64,000 bases of DNA from Sphaerisporangium siamense (GCF_014205275.1 NZ_JACHND010000001.1:3906001-3970000); one strand, 5' to 3'; counted from the first letter of the stretch, positions 38,628 through 47,904 are shown. Notes: generated from the letters alone by a model not told the origin. Translations and numbers: made by a program.

Positions 38628-39980
38628 GTGCGTACGATCGTCCTGCATGACGGTGACCTGGTCGACGGCACCGGCACGGACCCGCGGCGCGCGGTCGACA
38701 TCGTCGTCGCGGGGGACACCGTCCGCGAGATCGTGCCCTCGCGCCCGGCCGACGCCTACGGCACGGTGGACGAGATCGTCGACGCGGCCGGAATGCTGGT
38801 GATCCCCGGGCTGATCAACAACCACACGCACGGCACCGCGTACGGGCCGCTGTTCCCCAGCGGCCATGAGGCCCTGCCACACGAGCAGGTGCTCGCCAAC
38901 CTCGACCGGCACCTGGTGGAGGGGACGACCACGGTGCTCTGCGTGGACGGCTTCGTCACCGCCGAGGCGCTCGCGCGCACCGGCGAGGCGCACCCGGTCA
39001 ACGTCAGGCTCGCCTCGTGCAACACCCCCGCCTGCCTGGCGGCGGCGACCATCGCCGACGGCGGCGGTCTCACCGCGGCGAACCGCGCGTTCACCGCGCG
39101 GGACGCGGTTCGCGCCGGGGCGGTCGCGCTCGGCGAGATCGGAGCGGGGCACACCCTCGGCGGGGGCGGGGCGAGTTACATGTACATCCCCGCCGAGGTC
39201 GAGAGACGTACCGGCGTCCGGATCACGCCCCGCCAGGCGAACGGGCTGAAGGTCGCGGTGCTGGGCCGGCACATCTCGGCGAGCGCGTTCGACCGGGACG
39301 CCGTGGAGGAGGCGCTGGCGGGCGCGGGCCTGACCGGCAGGCTCTCGGTCGAGGACGCCCGCGAGATCGTCTCCGGCATCGTGCTGCCGGCCTTCGACAT
39401 CGCCCTGCGCGGGCTCGCCGAGGCGGCCGGGCAGGCCCGCGCGGCGGGCGTCCCGGTGCTGGTGCACAACGCGGCGGCGTCGATGACCCAGGTCGCCTCG
39501 ATCGCGCGGACGGACGTCATCCTGATCGCCGGGCACTCCAACCACTCCAGCTTCGAGCTCCGCGAGGCCGTCGAGCACGCCGGACGGCTGAAGGAGATGG
39601 GCGCGATCGTGGACGTGTCCACTCTGGACACGTTCGGGGCGCAACGGCTGACGACGGGGCCAGAATTGCTCTATGCGATGTTCTCTGCGGGAGTGGTGGA
39701 CACGATCTCCACCGACTACGCGGGCGGTCATCACGACCCGATCCTGCTGGCGATCGACCGATCCATCAAGGCCGGCGTGGTGAGCCTGCCGGCCGCGGTG
39801 GCGATGGCGACCGCCAACGTCGCGGACGCCGTTCCCGGCGTGGCGCCGCGGCGTGGCCGTGTCGCGCCGGGCATGATCGCCGACCTCGTGGTGACCGACC
39901 CCGCGGAACTTCACCACGTGGGGACCGTCATGGTGGGCGGCGAGATCGTCGTGCGAGCCGGGCAGCGAGTCGTGGCCTGA
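38628..39980 (+). CDS. Amidohydrolase family protein (D-aminoacylase-like)
   Basis: 450 aa, metal-dependent hydrolase. Metal-binding HTH in IPGLINNHTHGT near residue 63, likely carboxylated Lys in NGLKVAVLGRH, further His in LVHNAAAS and IAGHSNHSSF, and catalytic Asp in ISTDYAGGHHDP near 363; C-terminal composite strand domain VAPGMIADLVVTDP. GTG 38628 follows AGGAGG at 38618-38623. If it frees D-amino acids from N-acyl derivatives, the neighbouring oxidase could use them; inference. Confidence 0.82.
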   Translation: MRTIVLHDGDLVDGTGTDPRRAVDIVVAGDTVREIVPSRPADAYGTVDEIVDAAGMLVIPGLINNHTHGTAYGPLFPSGHEALPHEQVLANLDRHLVEGTTTVLCVDGFVTAEALARTGEAHPVNVRLASCNTPACLAAATIADGGGLTAANRAFTARDAVRAGAVALGEIGAGHTLGGGGASYMYIPAEVERRTGVRITPRQANGLKVAVLGRHISASAFDRDAVEEALAGAGLTGRLSVEDAREIVSGIVLPAFDIALRGLAEAAGQARAAGVPVLVHNAAASMTQVASIARTDVILIAGHSNHSSFELREAVEHAGRLKEMGAIVDVSTLDTFGAQRLTTGPELLYAMFSAGVVDTISTDYAGGHHDPILLAIDRSIKAGVVSLPAAVAMATANVADAVPGVAPRRGRVAPGMIADLVVTDPAELHHVGTVMVGGEIVVRAGQRVVA

Positions 39981-40017
39981 ACGGCGCGGGAAACGTCGGA
40001 CCGACCGGGGGAGTCTG

Positions 40018-41022
40018 GTGAAGCGAGCGACCATCGGCGACGTCGCCGCGGACGCGGGTGTGTCCACGGCCACGGTCTCCCGCGTCCTCAACGGCGGCGC
40101 CGTCACCGAGGCGACCGCCACCCGGGTGTGGGAGGCGGTGGCTCGTCTGGAGTACACCCCCAACGCGCTCACCAAGGGCGTCTTCGCCGGGAGTTCCAGC
40201 ACGATCGGCGTCGTCATCCGCGATCTGAGCAGCCCCTTCTACCTCGACCTCATCCGCGGCGTCGACGAGGTGGCGGCGGCCAACGACAGCCTCGTCATGC
40301 TCGCCAACACGTTTCGCCGCGTCGACCGCGAGGTCGCCCAGGTACGGACCATGGACGAGCAGAGGGTGCGCGGGCTGATCGTGACCACCGGTGAGGCGAC
40401 CGACGGCCGGACACGCCGGATGGCCGGGAACGGCACCCCGTGCGTGATCGTCGCGCGGTCCGTGCGGGACGCGCCGCCCGGCCTGCACTCGATCACCTTG
40501 GACGATGTCGAGGCCGGGCGGCTGATGGCCGCCCATCTGGCCGAGTGCGGGCGCTCCTCCATCGGCGTCGTCTCCTCGGGACGCCGCCCCTCCCAGATCA
40601 GGCGTACGGCGGGGCTGCGGCGGGCTCTGGCGGGCCTGGGGTCGCCCTTGCGCGAGGACGCGGTGGCGGTCGCGGAGAGCGAAGAGGACGTGAGCGCCGC
40701 CGTCGACGGGCTGCTCGCCCGTGGCCGTGACCGGGGCGAGCCGTTGGACGCGATCGTCTGCACCACCGGCCGGCTGACCGTCGCGGTCCACTCGGCCCTC
40801 ATCACGCGGGGCATCGCGATCCCCGGCGACCTCGCGTTCGTGACGATGGACGATTTTCCGTGGGCCGCGGCGCTCGGGATCACCGTGGTCGCCCAGCCCT
40901 CCTACCAGATGGGCCTGAAGGCCGCCGAACTCATCGTGGACCGCCCCGGCGGGCCGGTCGCGCTCGTCTTCGCGCCGACGCTGGTCGCCCGCGCCTCGTG
41001 CGGCGAGCGCCGGACGGCGTGA
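40018..41022 (+). CDS. LacI-family transcriptional regulator
   Basis: 334 aa. N-terminal helix-turn-helix TIGDVAADAGVSTATVSRVLNGG with hinge helix ALTKGVFAG, then a periplasmic-binding-like effector domain (IGVVIRDLSSPFYLDLIRGVDE to the C-terminal TMDDFPWAAALGITVVAQPSYQMG). Lies 37 bases after the amidohydrolase, so probably co-transcribed and controlling the cassette. GTG start with GGGGGAG-type site upstream. Confidence 0.9.
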   Translation: MKRATIGDVAADAGVSTATVSRVLNGGAVTEATATRVWEAVARLEYTPNALTKGVFAGSSSTIGVVIRDLSSPFYLDLIRGVDEVAAANDSLVMLANTFRRVDREVAQVRTMDEQRVRGLIVTTGEATDGRTRRMAGNGTPCVIVARSVRDAPPGLHSITLDDVEAGRLMAAHLAECGRSSIGVVSSGRRPSQIRRTAGLRRALAGLGSPLREDAVAVAESEEDVSAAVDGLLARGRDRGEPLDAIVCTTGRLTVAVHSALITRGIAIPGDLAFVTMDDFPWAAALGITVVAQPSYQMGLKAAELIVDRPGGPVALVFAPTLVARASCGERRTA

Positions 41023-41032
41023 GCCCGCAGGA

Positions 41033-41941
41033 TCACGTATGGCTGCGTAGGGAGCTGAGCAGGTCCAGGACGCGGGCGCGGTGGGCCAGGTCGCCGAAGG
41101 GACTGATGAGGAGTTCGGTGGCGCCGGCGTCGGTGTAGGAGCGCAGGGCGCGTTCGATGGTGGTCTCGTCGCCGGCGATGACGGTCTCGTGGACGCCGGT
41201 CAGGCCCTGGCGGTCGAGCAGGGCGCGGTAGCTGGGCAGGTGCCCGACCATGCCGTAGGCGTCGGCGACCCGGCGGACGGCGGCCTCGGGGTCGGCGGTG
41301 AGGGCCACGATGACCGTGGTGACGACGCGCGGGGCGGGCCGTCCGGCCTGGGAGGCGGCGCGGGTGACGGCGGGAACGATGTACTCGCCGGTCGTCCGAG
41401 GCGTCGTCCAGGTGGTGACGACGCCGTCGGTCAGCTCGCCCGCGATGCCGAGCATGACGGGGCCGAGCGCCGACAGCAGGACCGGCGGGGGCGTGGCGCC
41501 GGGCACCTCGACCCGTCCGGCCGCCGTGAGGGTCTCGCCGCGGTACTCCACCTGCTCGCCGCGCAGCAGCGGCCCGAGCGCCGTCAGGTACTCGCGGACG
41601 TGCCGGGCGGGGCGGGCGTAGGAGTAGCCGAACCAGCCTTCGATGATCGGCTGGTGGCTGGGGCCGACGCCGAGGACGAACCGGCCGCGGCTCGCCGCCT
41701 GGGCGGTGAGCGCCTGTCCGGCGAGCGCCAGCGGATGCCGGGGGTAGGTCTGGGTCACCGCCGTCCCGACGTCGATGCCGGGGACCTCGCGGGCGGCGAG
41801 CGCGGCGAGCGTGACCGCGTCCCACGAGGTGAGCTGGTTGGTGTACACGCCGTCCAGCCCCGCCTCCGCGGCCGCGCGCACCTGCCCGATCAGCTCGTCG
41901 AGGCTCAGCCCTTCTTGCCCGACGTGGATGGCGAACTTCAT
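41033..41941 (-). CDS. LLM class F420-dependent oxidoreductase
   Basis: 302 aa luciferase-like barrel. MKFAIHVGQEGLSLDELIGQVRAAAEAGLDGVYTNQL at the N-terminus, RFVLGVGPSHQPIIEGWFGYSYARPARHVREYL near 90-122 (a signature of F420-using actinobacterial LLM proteins), and LGIAGELTDGVVTTWTTP. Substrate unknown. Divergent from a TetR gene across 100 bases, a classic regulator-target pair; convergent with lacI, 10 bases apart. Confidence 0.87.
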   Translation of the reverse strand: MKFAIHVGQEGLSLDELIGQVRAAAEAGLDGVYTNQLTSWDAVTLAALAAREVPGIDVGTAVTQTYPRHPLALAGQALTAQAASRGRFVLGVGPSHQPIIEGWFGYSYARPARHVREYLTALGPLLRGEQVEYRGETLTAAGRVEVPGATPPPVLLSALGPVMLGIAGELTDGVVTTWTTPRTTGEYIVPAVTRAASQAGRPAPRVVTTVIVALTADPEAAVRRVADAYGMVGHLPSYRALLDRQGLTGVHETVIAGDETTIERALRSYTDAGATELLISPFGDLAHRARVLDLLSSLRSHT

Positions 41942-42041
41942 GATCACTCCAAAGTGAATCGGACCTTCATCTTCCGTCTACCACCGTACAGTAACCTGAA
42001 TCCCCGATTCCGTTCGTAGAGGAGCCGAGGAGGGCCCGGAC

Positions 42042-42572
42042 GTGCGAGCCGACGCGCGCCGCAACCGCGACCTGATCGTCGCGACCGCGGTCGAGCTGTT
42101 CACCGGGCGCGGCCCCGGCGTCTCCATGGAGGAGATCGCGCGGGCGGCCGGCCTCGGCGTCGGCACGCTCTACCGGCACTTCCCCGACCGGCAGGCCCTG
42201 CTGGAGGAGATCGCCGTCGACAGCCTGCGCCGGCTCCTCACCACGGGCCGCGAGCTCACCGCCCAGGGGTTGCCCGGCTGGCAGGTGTTGCGCCTGTTGA
42301 TGGAGCGCTGCGTCGAGCTGCCCCTCTCTCTGACCAAGTCGCTCGCCGGCGTGCCCACCGCGCACCCCGAGCTGCCCGCCCTGACCGGCGACATGGACGC
42401 CCTGCTCAGGCGGATCGCCGAGCAGGCGCAGCGGGAAGGGGCGATGCGCCCCGACATCCCGCCGGGCGAGGTCGTCGGCCTGCTCAACGTGGCCGTCTGC
42501 CGCCCCGGCGCCCGCGCCGACGACCCCCTCACCACCGTCATCCTCGACGGCCTCAGGGCGGCCCCGGCCTGA
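42042..42572 (+). CDS. TetR-family transcriptional regulator
   Basis: 176 aa. N-terminal helix-turn-helix (IVATAVELFTGRGPGVSMEEIARAAGLGVGTLYRHFPDRQALLEEI). GTG 42042 start. The spacer to the divergent F420 oxidoreductase gene contains a short inverted repeat (TCACT/AGTGA at about 41944-41957), a possible operator. Ends 12 bases before the convergent CHAT gene. Confidence 0.9.
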   Translation: MRADARRNRDLIVATAVELFTGRGPGVSMEEIARAAGLGVGTLYRHFPDRQALLEEIAVDSLRRLLTTGRELTAQGLPGWQVLRLLMERCVELPLSLTKSLAGVPTAHPELPALTGDMDALLRRIAEQAQREGAMRPDIPPGEVVGLLNVAVCRPGARADDPLTTVILDGLRAAPA

Positions 42573-42584
42573 CCCGCGCCGGGC

Positions 42585-45500
42585 CTAGGCTCCCATGTGC
42601 ACGTGGGACGCCCACAGCGTCGGCATGCCCGGGTGGCGGTCGCGCAGGGCGCGCGTCGCCCGGTGGAGGCAGCGCGCCGCGTGCGCCGGGTCGGAGCCCG
42701 CCGCGACCAGGTCCTCGTACACCTTCACGGCGAGCTGCGCGGCGGCGGCGTCGCCGATCTCCCACAGCGTGCCGACGACGTGCGAGAACCCGGCGAGCTG
42801 GAAGGCCGAGACGACGTGGACGCACTCGTCGGCCAGCTCCGGCGCGGTGACGGCGGTGTCGCAGGCCGACAGGTAGGCGAACTCGGCGTCCCGCAGCCGG
42901 AGCCGGGACACCTCCACCACGTCGAGCGGCCGGCCGGCGTGGTCGTGCACCAGCAGGTGGCTGCCGGACGGATCGGCGGGGTCGGCGGCGGCGTGGCAGG
43001 CGAAGTGCGCCCAGGCGCTGCGGGGAAGGCGGGACAGGACGGCGTCGCGGGTGGCGTCCGGGCCGACCAGCCCGTCCAGGCCGGGGAAGAGCCGGGACAG
43101 CCGGCTGTACTCGACCCGGGCCCCCGGCAGGGGCGCCGCGCCGGGCGTCTCCGGCATGGCGACCGCGAGCACGCGCGGCCGGCGGGGACCGGGCCGCTCC
43201 GCCCGCCGCGCCCGGGCATGGGCCAGCGCCCGGACGGTGGTGGTGTAGGAGGACACGACCCGGTCCATCACCGTACGGCGGCCGGGTCCCGGCGGATCCT
43301 CGTGGTGGCCGGCCGCGTGCAGGGGGAAGTACGCCATGGGGCCGCACGGCACCCACCACAGGCGCCGTTCACCGCCCGCCGCGTCTGTCAGCTCGTCGGC
43401 CGCGCCCGTCAGTCCGAGACGGTCGAGGACCGGGCCCGCGACGGCGTCCCAGAGCCAGGCCAGCGTGGCGTGCATCGCCCGCTCGGCCCGCTCGCGTTCC
43501 GGCTCGGCGCCGCTCCTCAGGGCCAGCGCCTCGCGCATCACCGCGAGCCGCTCGTGGACGGCCCGCGTGCTCAGGCCGGGCAGCTCCTGCACCTGGACGC
43601 CGGAGGAGGTGAGGATCAGCGCGTCACACCGATGGTCGCTGACATTGACCATGACCACCGGGCCGTCGCTCGCCTCGGCGCGCAGCCGCGCCAGGTCCGG
43701 GGGCAGCAGGAACCTGTCGAGGCCGGGCAGCGACCGGACGCGCTCGATCAGCTCCGCCAGCTCGCCGGCCAGCTCTCGGCGCAGGTCGGGCGAGTCGGAC
43801 GGGTCGCCGGTCTCGTCGGCGTCGAGCCGCGTCACCAGGTAGGCGAACCGGTCGGCGAGCGCCGCGTCCCGCTCGCGCAACTCGGTCAGGTCGGTGCGCG
43901 CGTCCAGGGCCTGGGACAGCAGCACGCCGCGCCCCGCCTCCAGCAGCTCGACCGCCCGCTCGGGCCGTCCGGTCTCCACGGCCAGCGCCGCCGCGTCCCC
44001 GGCCAGCCGCGCGTACTCGGCCATCCAGTGCGTCGCGTCGGACCGGGACAGGCCGCGGGCCGCCAGGCGGGGCAGCAGCTCCACGGCGGCGGCCAGTCCC
44101 CGCGCCGCCCGTTCGGTCTCACCCCGGCCCGCCGCCAGCCTGCCCCAGCCGCGGGCGGCCTCGACCCGGACCGAGGTCCTGGCCCGCTCCTGTCCCGCGG
44201 CCGCCTCCAGCAGGCCGAGGGCCTCCTCCGCCGCACGGTCGTCGCCGGTCGCCTCGGTCAGCTCGTCCAGCGCGCGGGACAGGTTCACCGCGCAGATCGC
44301 CCTGGTGGGGTCGTCGCCGGAGAGCGCGGCCAGGGCGGTCCTGCCCTGTGCGATCGCCTCCCGCAGGGCGGCCGTGTCGCCGGTGAGCTCGTAGGACGCG
44401 AGCAGGGCGTTGGCCAGTCCGGTGACGGCTCCTGCCAGGAAACGGCCGGAGGCGTTCCTCGCGGACCGCCGGTGGAGCGCGATCGTCTCGTCCAGCAGGC
44501 CGGCGTCGCCGGTGCGGCCGGCCATGGCCGTCAGCGCGACGGCGAGGTTGGTCGCGGACTGCGTCCAGAGGGGGTGGTCCTCGGAGAGGGTCTCCACCGC
44601 CGTGCGGCCGAGCGCGATCGCCTCGTCCAGTGTCCCGAGGTCGCCGGAGCGCTGGAAACGGGCCACCAGCCACGCCGCGAGCGACGACCGGTACAGCGGC
44701 GCGTCCGGGTGGACCGGGGGAGTGGCGTCGACGACCACGTCCGCGAGGACGACGGCCTCGTTCAGGGCCCGCAGGTCCCCGGTGTGCTCGAACTGCTCGC
44801 GCAGCAGGCCGGCGAGGTTGTACCGGCACGCCACCTGGAGCGGGGTGCGGGGCGGCGCCTGGGCGGCCGCCCGGCGCGCGACGGCGATCGCCTCGCCCAG
44901 CACGTCCTGGCGGCCCGTGCGCTCGAACCGCGCCCGCAGCGCGCTGCCGTGGTTGGTGAGCATCACGGCGGACGGCGGGAGCTCGGGCGGGAGGGCCTCG
45001 ATCGCCGCCGCCCCGAGCACGCACAGCTCTTCCAGCAGCGCGGGGTCGTCGGTGCGGTCGTACAGAGCGCGAAGGGCGAGGCTCAGCTCCATGAGCGGCA
45101 CGTACCGCTGGGGGTGGCCGTGCGGCACGACCCGCAGCGCCCACCTGCCGGTCTCGACGGAGCGGTGCAGCGCGGGTACGTCGCCGGTGTGCTCGTAGCG
45201 GACCCGCAGGCTCGTGGCGAGGCCGGAGAGGAAGGCGGCGCGGTCCTCGTCCGTCCGTGCCTCCGCCGCGCCCTGCTCCCCGATCTCGATGGCCTCGTCC
45301 AGGCTCGCCAGGTCGCCGGACTGCTCGAACAGGCACCGCAGGGCGTTGGAGAGGAAGATCAGGTGGCCGATCCGCATGGGATGCCCGGCAGGAGTGGACC
45401 GCGCGGCGTTGCGCCCGACGTGCACCGCGAGCCGCAGCCGGTACGGGTCGGCTCCGCTCGTCAGCCACGTTTCGAGCACTTCGAGGAAGTGCATCCAGGT

Positions 45501-45827
45501 GAGGGGCTCACCCGGGAGCACCTGCGGGATCGCGGCCAGCGTGGGCGCGAGCGGCTCCGGCGGCGGCAGCGCCGAACCCGACCGGTGGACCATCATGAAC
45601 AGGGGGACGGCGATGTCCACCTCGCGCGCGGCGCGTTCGTCCGCCAGGGACTGGGCGCGCCGCCAGTGCAGCGTCCCGGCCGCGTGGCAGGTCGCGGGCA
45701 GGTCGTACACCTGGGTGGTCGCGGCGAAGAGGGCCTCGGCCTCGGCGAGCGCGGACGGGTCGAGCACGGTGTAGCCGCCCGTCCTCGACCGGAGTGCGCT
45801 CAGCCATTTCTCCCTGTTTTCCGGCAT
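42585..45827 (-). CDS. TPR-CHAT caspase-like protein
   Basis: 1080 aa. N-terminal 100 residues of mixed helix, then a long array of repeats of about 48 residues with phrases like FEQSGDLASLDEAIEIG, YEHTGDVPALHRSVETG and FERTGRQDVLGEAIAVA (tetratricopeptide type) to about residue 640, then a C-terminal CHAT protease domain. The catalytic dyad is intact: His in AWAHFACHAA (about 943) and Cys in FAYLSACDTAV (about 989). CHAT proteases in bacteria are often activated by partner proteins in immunity or programmed death. No gasdermin, Csx or other known partner is adjacent. Divergent from a 184-aa gene 40 bases away. Confidence 0.9.
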   Translation of the reverse strand: MPENREKWLSALRSRTGGYTVLDPSALAEAEALFAATTQVYDLPATCHAAGTLHWRRAQSLADERAAREVDIAVPLFMMVHRSGSALPPPEPLAPTLAAIPQVLPGEPLTWMHFLEVLETWLTSGADPYRLRLAVHVGRNAARSTPAGHPMRIGHLIFLSNALRCLFEQSGDLASLDEAIEIGEQGAAEARTDEDRAAFLSGLATSLRVRYEHTGDVPALHRSVETGRWALRVVPHGHPQRYVPLMELSLALRALYDRTDDPALLEELCVLGAAAIEALPPELPPSAVMLTNHGSALRARFERTGRQDVLGEAIAVARRAAAQAPPRTPLQVACRYNLAGLLREQFEHTGDLRALNEAVVLADVVVDATPPVHPDAPLYRSSLAAWLVARFQRSGDLGTLDEAIALGRTAVETLSEDHPLWTQSATNLAVALTAMAGRTGDAGLLDETIALHRRSARNASGRFLAGAVTGLANALLASYELTGDTAALREAIAQGRTALAALSGDDPTRAICAVNLSRALDELTEATGDDRAAEEALGLLEAAAGQERARTSVRVEAARGWGRLAAGRGETERAARGLAAAVELLPRLAARGLSRSDATHWMAEYARLAGDAAALAVETGRPERAVELLEAGRGVLLSQALDARTDLTELRERDAALADRFAYLVTRLDADETGDPSDSPDLRRELAGELAELIERVRSLPGLDRFLLPPDLARLRAEASDGPVVMVNVSDHRCDALILTSSGVQVQELPGLSTRAVHERLAVMREALALRSGAEPERERAERAMHATLAWLWDAVAGPVLDRLGLTGAADELTDAAGGERRLWWVPCGPMAYFPLHAAGHHEDPPGPGRRTVMDRVVSSYTTTVRALAHARARRAERPGPRRPRVLAVAMPETPGAAPLPGARVEYSRLSRLFPGLDGLVGPDATRDAVLSRLPRSAWAHFACHAAADPADPSGSHLLVHDHAGRPLDVVEVSRLRLRDAEFAYLSACDTAVTAPELADECVHVVSAFQLAGFSHVVGTLWEIGDAAAAQLAVKVYEDLVAAGSDPAHAARCLHRATRALRDRHPGMPTLWASHVHMGA

Positions 45828-45855
45828 GTCAGGATCATGGCAGCGGTGACTCCAC

Positions 45856-45861
45856 GATACT
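45856..45861 (+). promoter_or_regulatory. Putative -10 box, leaderless start of the 184-aa gene
   Basis: GATACT ends six bases before the ATG at 45868; no ribosome-binding site is visible. Confidence 0.35.
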
Positions 45862-45867
45862 GAGCGA

Positions 45868-46422
45868 ATGCCAGATATCGCGGAACACTTACTCGATATC
45901 CTGCCGAGAGTCGCCGAAGAGACGATTGGCCGACTCGGCTACGGACCTCCCACGCAGGTCCATATTTTGACAGAAGATATGGACCCACCATATGTCGGAT
46001 ATATCTCTTCCCGTGGCTTCACGCCGGGCGCCGACGGGGTCGCGGCGATATCGGACCTCGGCGTGCTGCCGTCCGTCCTGAAGGCGACGCGCCTGCTGGT
46101 CCTGTGGGAAGAGCGCTACCTGCGCGTCGGTTTCGGGATGCCCGTGGAGGCGTTCGAGAGCGGCGTCGTGGTCCTGGACGCGAGGTTCCGCGGCCACACC
46201 CTCCACTGGCGGCCGTTCACGGCCACCCCCGCCACCACGCCGGGCCGGGCCCTGCACCTCCAGTGGGGCACGCCCGCCCGGTACGAGGACGTGGAACTGC
46301 CCGGGCCGGTCGCCACGCTGCTCGGCGTCTGGCGGGAGTTCCGGGACGACGATCTCACCCACACGGTGATCCGCTTGCAGGAGGCCGGATACGAGGTGAA
46401 CTGGGTGGGCCACCCGGACTGA
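45868..46422 (+). CDS. Hypothetical protein divergent from the CHAT gene
   Basis: 184 aa, soluble, no recognised family. Alternating strand-like and helix segments (VHILTEDMDPPYVGYISSRGF; LLVLWEERYLRVGFGMPVEAFESGVVVLDARF; TVIRLQEAGYEVNWVGHPD). The first 30 codons are less GC-rich than the rest. It shares a 40-base intergenic region with the CHAT protease gene, which makes a functional link possible but unproven. Confidence 0.7.
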   Translation: MPDIAEHLLDILPRVAEETIGRLGYGPPTQVHILTEDMDPPYVGYISSRGFTPGADGVAAISDLGVLPSVLKATRLLVLWEERYLRVGFGMPVEAFESGVVVLDARFRGHTLHWRPFTATPATTPGRALHLQWGTPARYEDVELPGPVATLLGVWREFRDDDLTHTVIRLQEAGYEVNWVGHPD

Positions 46423-46437
46423 GCGCGGCGACTCCCC

Positions 46438-47184
46438 TCAGCGGCCCGACGTGGCCGGGGTCCGCCGTGGCCTGCGGCGCTCGGCCTCCGGCCGCACCGG
46501 CTCCTCCTCGGCGAGCCGGCGCAGGTACATCTCCCGGGTGTGATCGGTGTGGCGCTTCATGACCTCGGCGGCCCCCTCGGCGTCCCCCCGGTCCAGGGCG
46601 TCGACGAGCTCGGCGTGCTCCTTCCAGGCCAGGACCCCGCGCTGGAGCGCCACCGGAGACTGGAACCACCGCACCCGGCGGGAGACCTGCGCGGCCAGGT
46701 CGGTGAGCACCGCGTTGCCGGCGAGTTCCATGACGATGCCGTGCAGCTCGAAGTTGAGCGCCACCACCGCGTCGTTGTCGCCGGCGTGGATGGCGGCCAG
46801 GCCCCGCGCGCACCGCTCGCGCAGCCGCGCGACCGCCTCGTCGGTGCGGTGACGGGCGGCCAGCCGCGCCGCCTCGGTCTCCAGCAGGCAACGCACGGCG
46901 AGCAACTGGTCGGCTTCGGCGAAGGTGGGGACGTGCACGAAGGCGCCGTGCCCCGGGTGCAGGTCCACCCAGCCTTCCCGGCTGAGGTGCTGCAGCGCTT
47001 CCCTGACCGGCTGCCGGGAGACGCCGAGCATCTCGGCGAGCTCGCTCTCGGCCAGGTGTTCGCCCGGGCGGACGGTCCGTCTGATGATGAGTTCCAGGAG
47101 CGCCTCGTGGACGCTCTCGCGCAACGGGACGGGACGGGCGATCTTGTGTGCGGCGGCCCTGCCTGCGAGGTCCTGCGCGGACAT
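46438..47184 (-). CDS. GntR-family regulator (FadR/FCD group)
   Basis: 248 aa. Winged helix VHEALLELIIRRTVRPGEHLAESELAEMLGVSRQPVREALQHLSREG, then the all-helical FCD effector domain with likely metal-binding residues (ETEAARLAARHR; NFELHGIVMELAGN; WKEHAELVDALDRGDAEGAAEVMKRHTDHTREMYL). ATG 47184 is preceded by a GGAG; an in-frame start 21 bases further up is possible. No co-transcribed target. Confidence 0.88.
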   Translation of the reverse strand: MSAQDLAGRAAAHKIARPVPLRESVHEALLELIIRRTVRPGEHLAESELAEMLGVSRQPVREALQHLSREGWVDLHPGHGAFVHVPTFAEADQLLAVRCLLETEAARLAARHRTDEAVARLRERCARGLAAIHAGDNDAVVALNFELHGIVMELAGNAVLTDLAAQVSRRVRWFQSPVALQRGVLAWKEHAELVDALDRGDAEGAAEVMKRHTDHTREMYLRRLAEEEPVRPEAERRRPRRTPATSGR

Positions 47185-47302
47185 CGCGACTCCAATGATC
47201 ATCACGGCGCCACGGGTCTCGCGGCCGCCGGGACTCCTTCGTCAACCGCCTACAGAATACAGTTCGCCTTTGTCTTCCTCTCGGCCGGGCGGCCCTGACC
47301 TG

Positions 47303-47602
47303 CTATTTCTCTGACGCGGCGACGCCCAGCGAGGTCGCCGTCCTGATGGCGATGTTGCTCGTCGCGGTGGCCGCCGGGATCACCGCGCCGGGCAGCCCCT
47401 GGTAGGAGGCGGCCGCGAGCGACGGCGCCAGGGCTCCGTGCCCGAGCCCGACGACGAACAGCGCCCCCATGAGGATCCACGCGGGGGTGGCGGCGCCGGT
47501 GCGCGTGTAGGCGAACATGCCGGCCAGGACGAGGCCGCACAGCGCGACGCCCCGGGCCCCGAGGCGGTCGGTCAGCCGGCCGGCCGGCGGCATCGTGATG
47601 AT
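47303..47602 (-). pseudogene. 3' fragment of an MFS (DHA2-type) drug transporter gene
   Basis: About 99 codons read as the last membrane segments of a 14-helix MFS exporter: MPPAGRLTDRLGARGV (loop motif), LMGALFVVGLGHGALAPSLAAASYQGLPGAVIPAATATSNIAIRTATSLGVA. The 5' part, which would lie at higher coordinates, is missing, and the frame changes character at about 47602 where a TetR fragment on the other strand begins. Confidence 0.75.
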
Positions 47603-47605
47603 CGC

Positions 47606-47872
47606 GCGTGGCGCGTCCTGACCGCGGTGGACGACTACGTCCTCGGGCACGTCATCCGCGACGTCCTGGAGGGCAGGTCGGGGCACGGCCGCATGTCGCC
47701 GGAGGAACGCGACGAGGTCTTCCTGCCCTACCTCATGGACCTGGTGCGCGGCGGCGGCTTCCCCAACCTCGCGCCGCTGCTGGAGCAGGGCGTCCCCGTG
47801 GCGGACGACAACTTCGAGCGCGGCCTGAAATGGCTGCTCGACGGCCTGGCCGCGGAGTTGTCGCTGCCGTGA
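47606..47872 (+). pseudogene. 3' fragment of a TetR-family regulator gene
   Basis: About 88 codons starting AWRVLTAVDDYVLGHVIRDVLEG and ending DDNFERGLKWLLDGLAAEL resemble the C-terminal ligand-binding domain of TetR-class repressors. The DNA-binding half, which would lie at lower coordinates, is absent. Together with the adjacent MFS fragment this is what remains of a divergent regulator/exporter pair. Confidence 0.75.
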
Positions 47873-47878
47873 GCCGGC

Positions 47879-47904
47879 CGTAGTGTCCGCATCCGGACAC
47901 TACG
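47879..47904. promoter_or_regulatory. Perfect 11-bp inverted repeat
   Basis: CGTAGTGTCCG, loop CATC, CGGACACTACG. Lies directly after the TetR fragment and about 95 bases before the secreted-protein gene. Could be a terminator stem or an operator; no T tract follows. Confidence 0.65.

Noticed and set aside
42597-45863. 1088-aa plus-strand frame
   Set aside because: Antisense shadow of the TPR-CHAT gene; repetitive Gly/Arg/Val composition and no domain.
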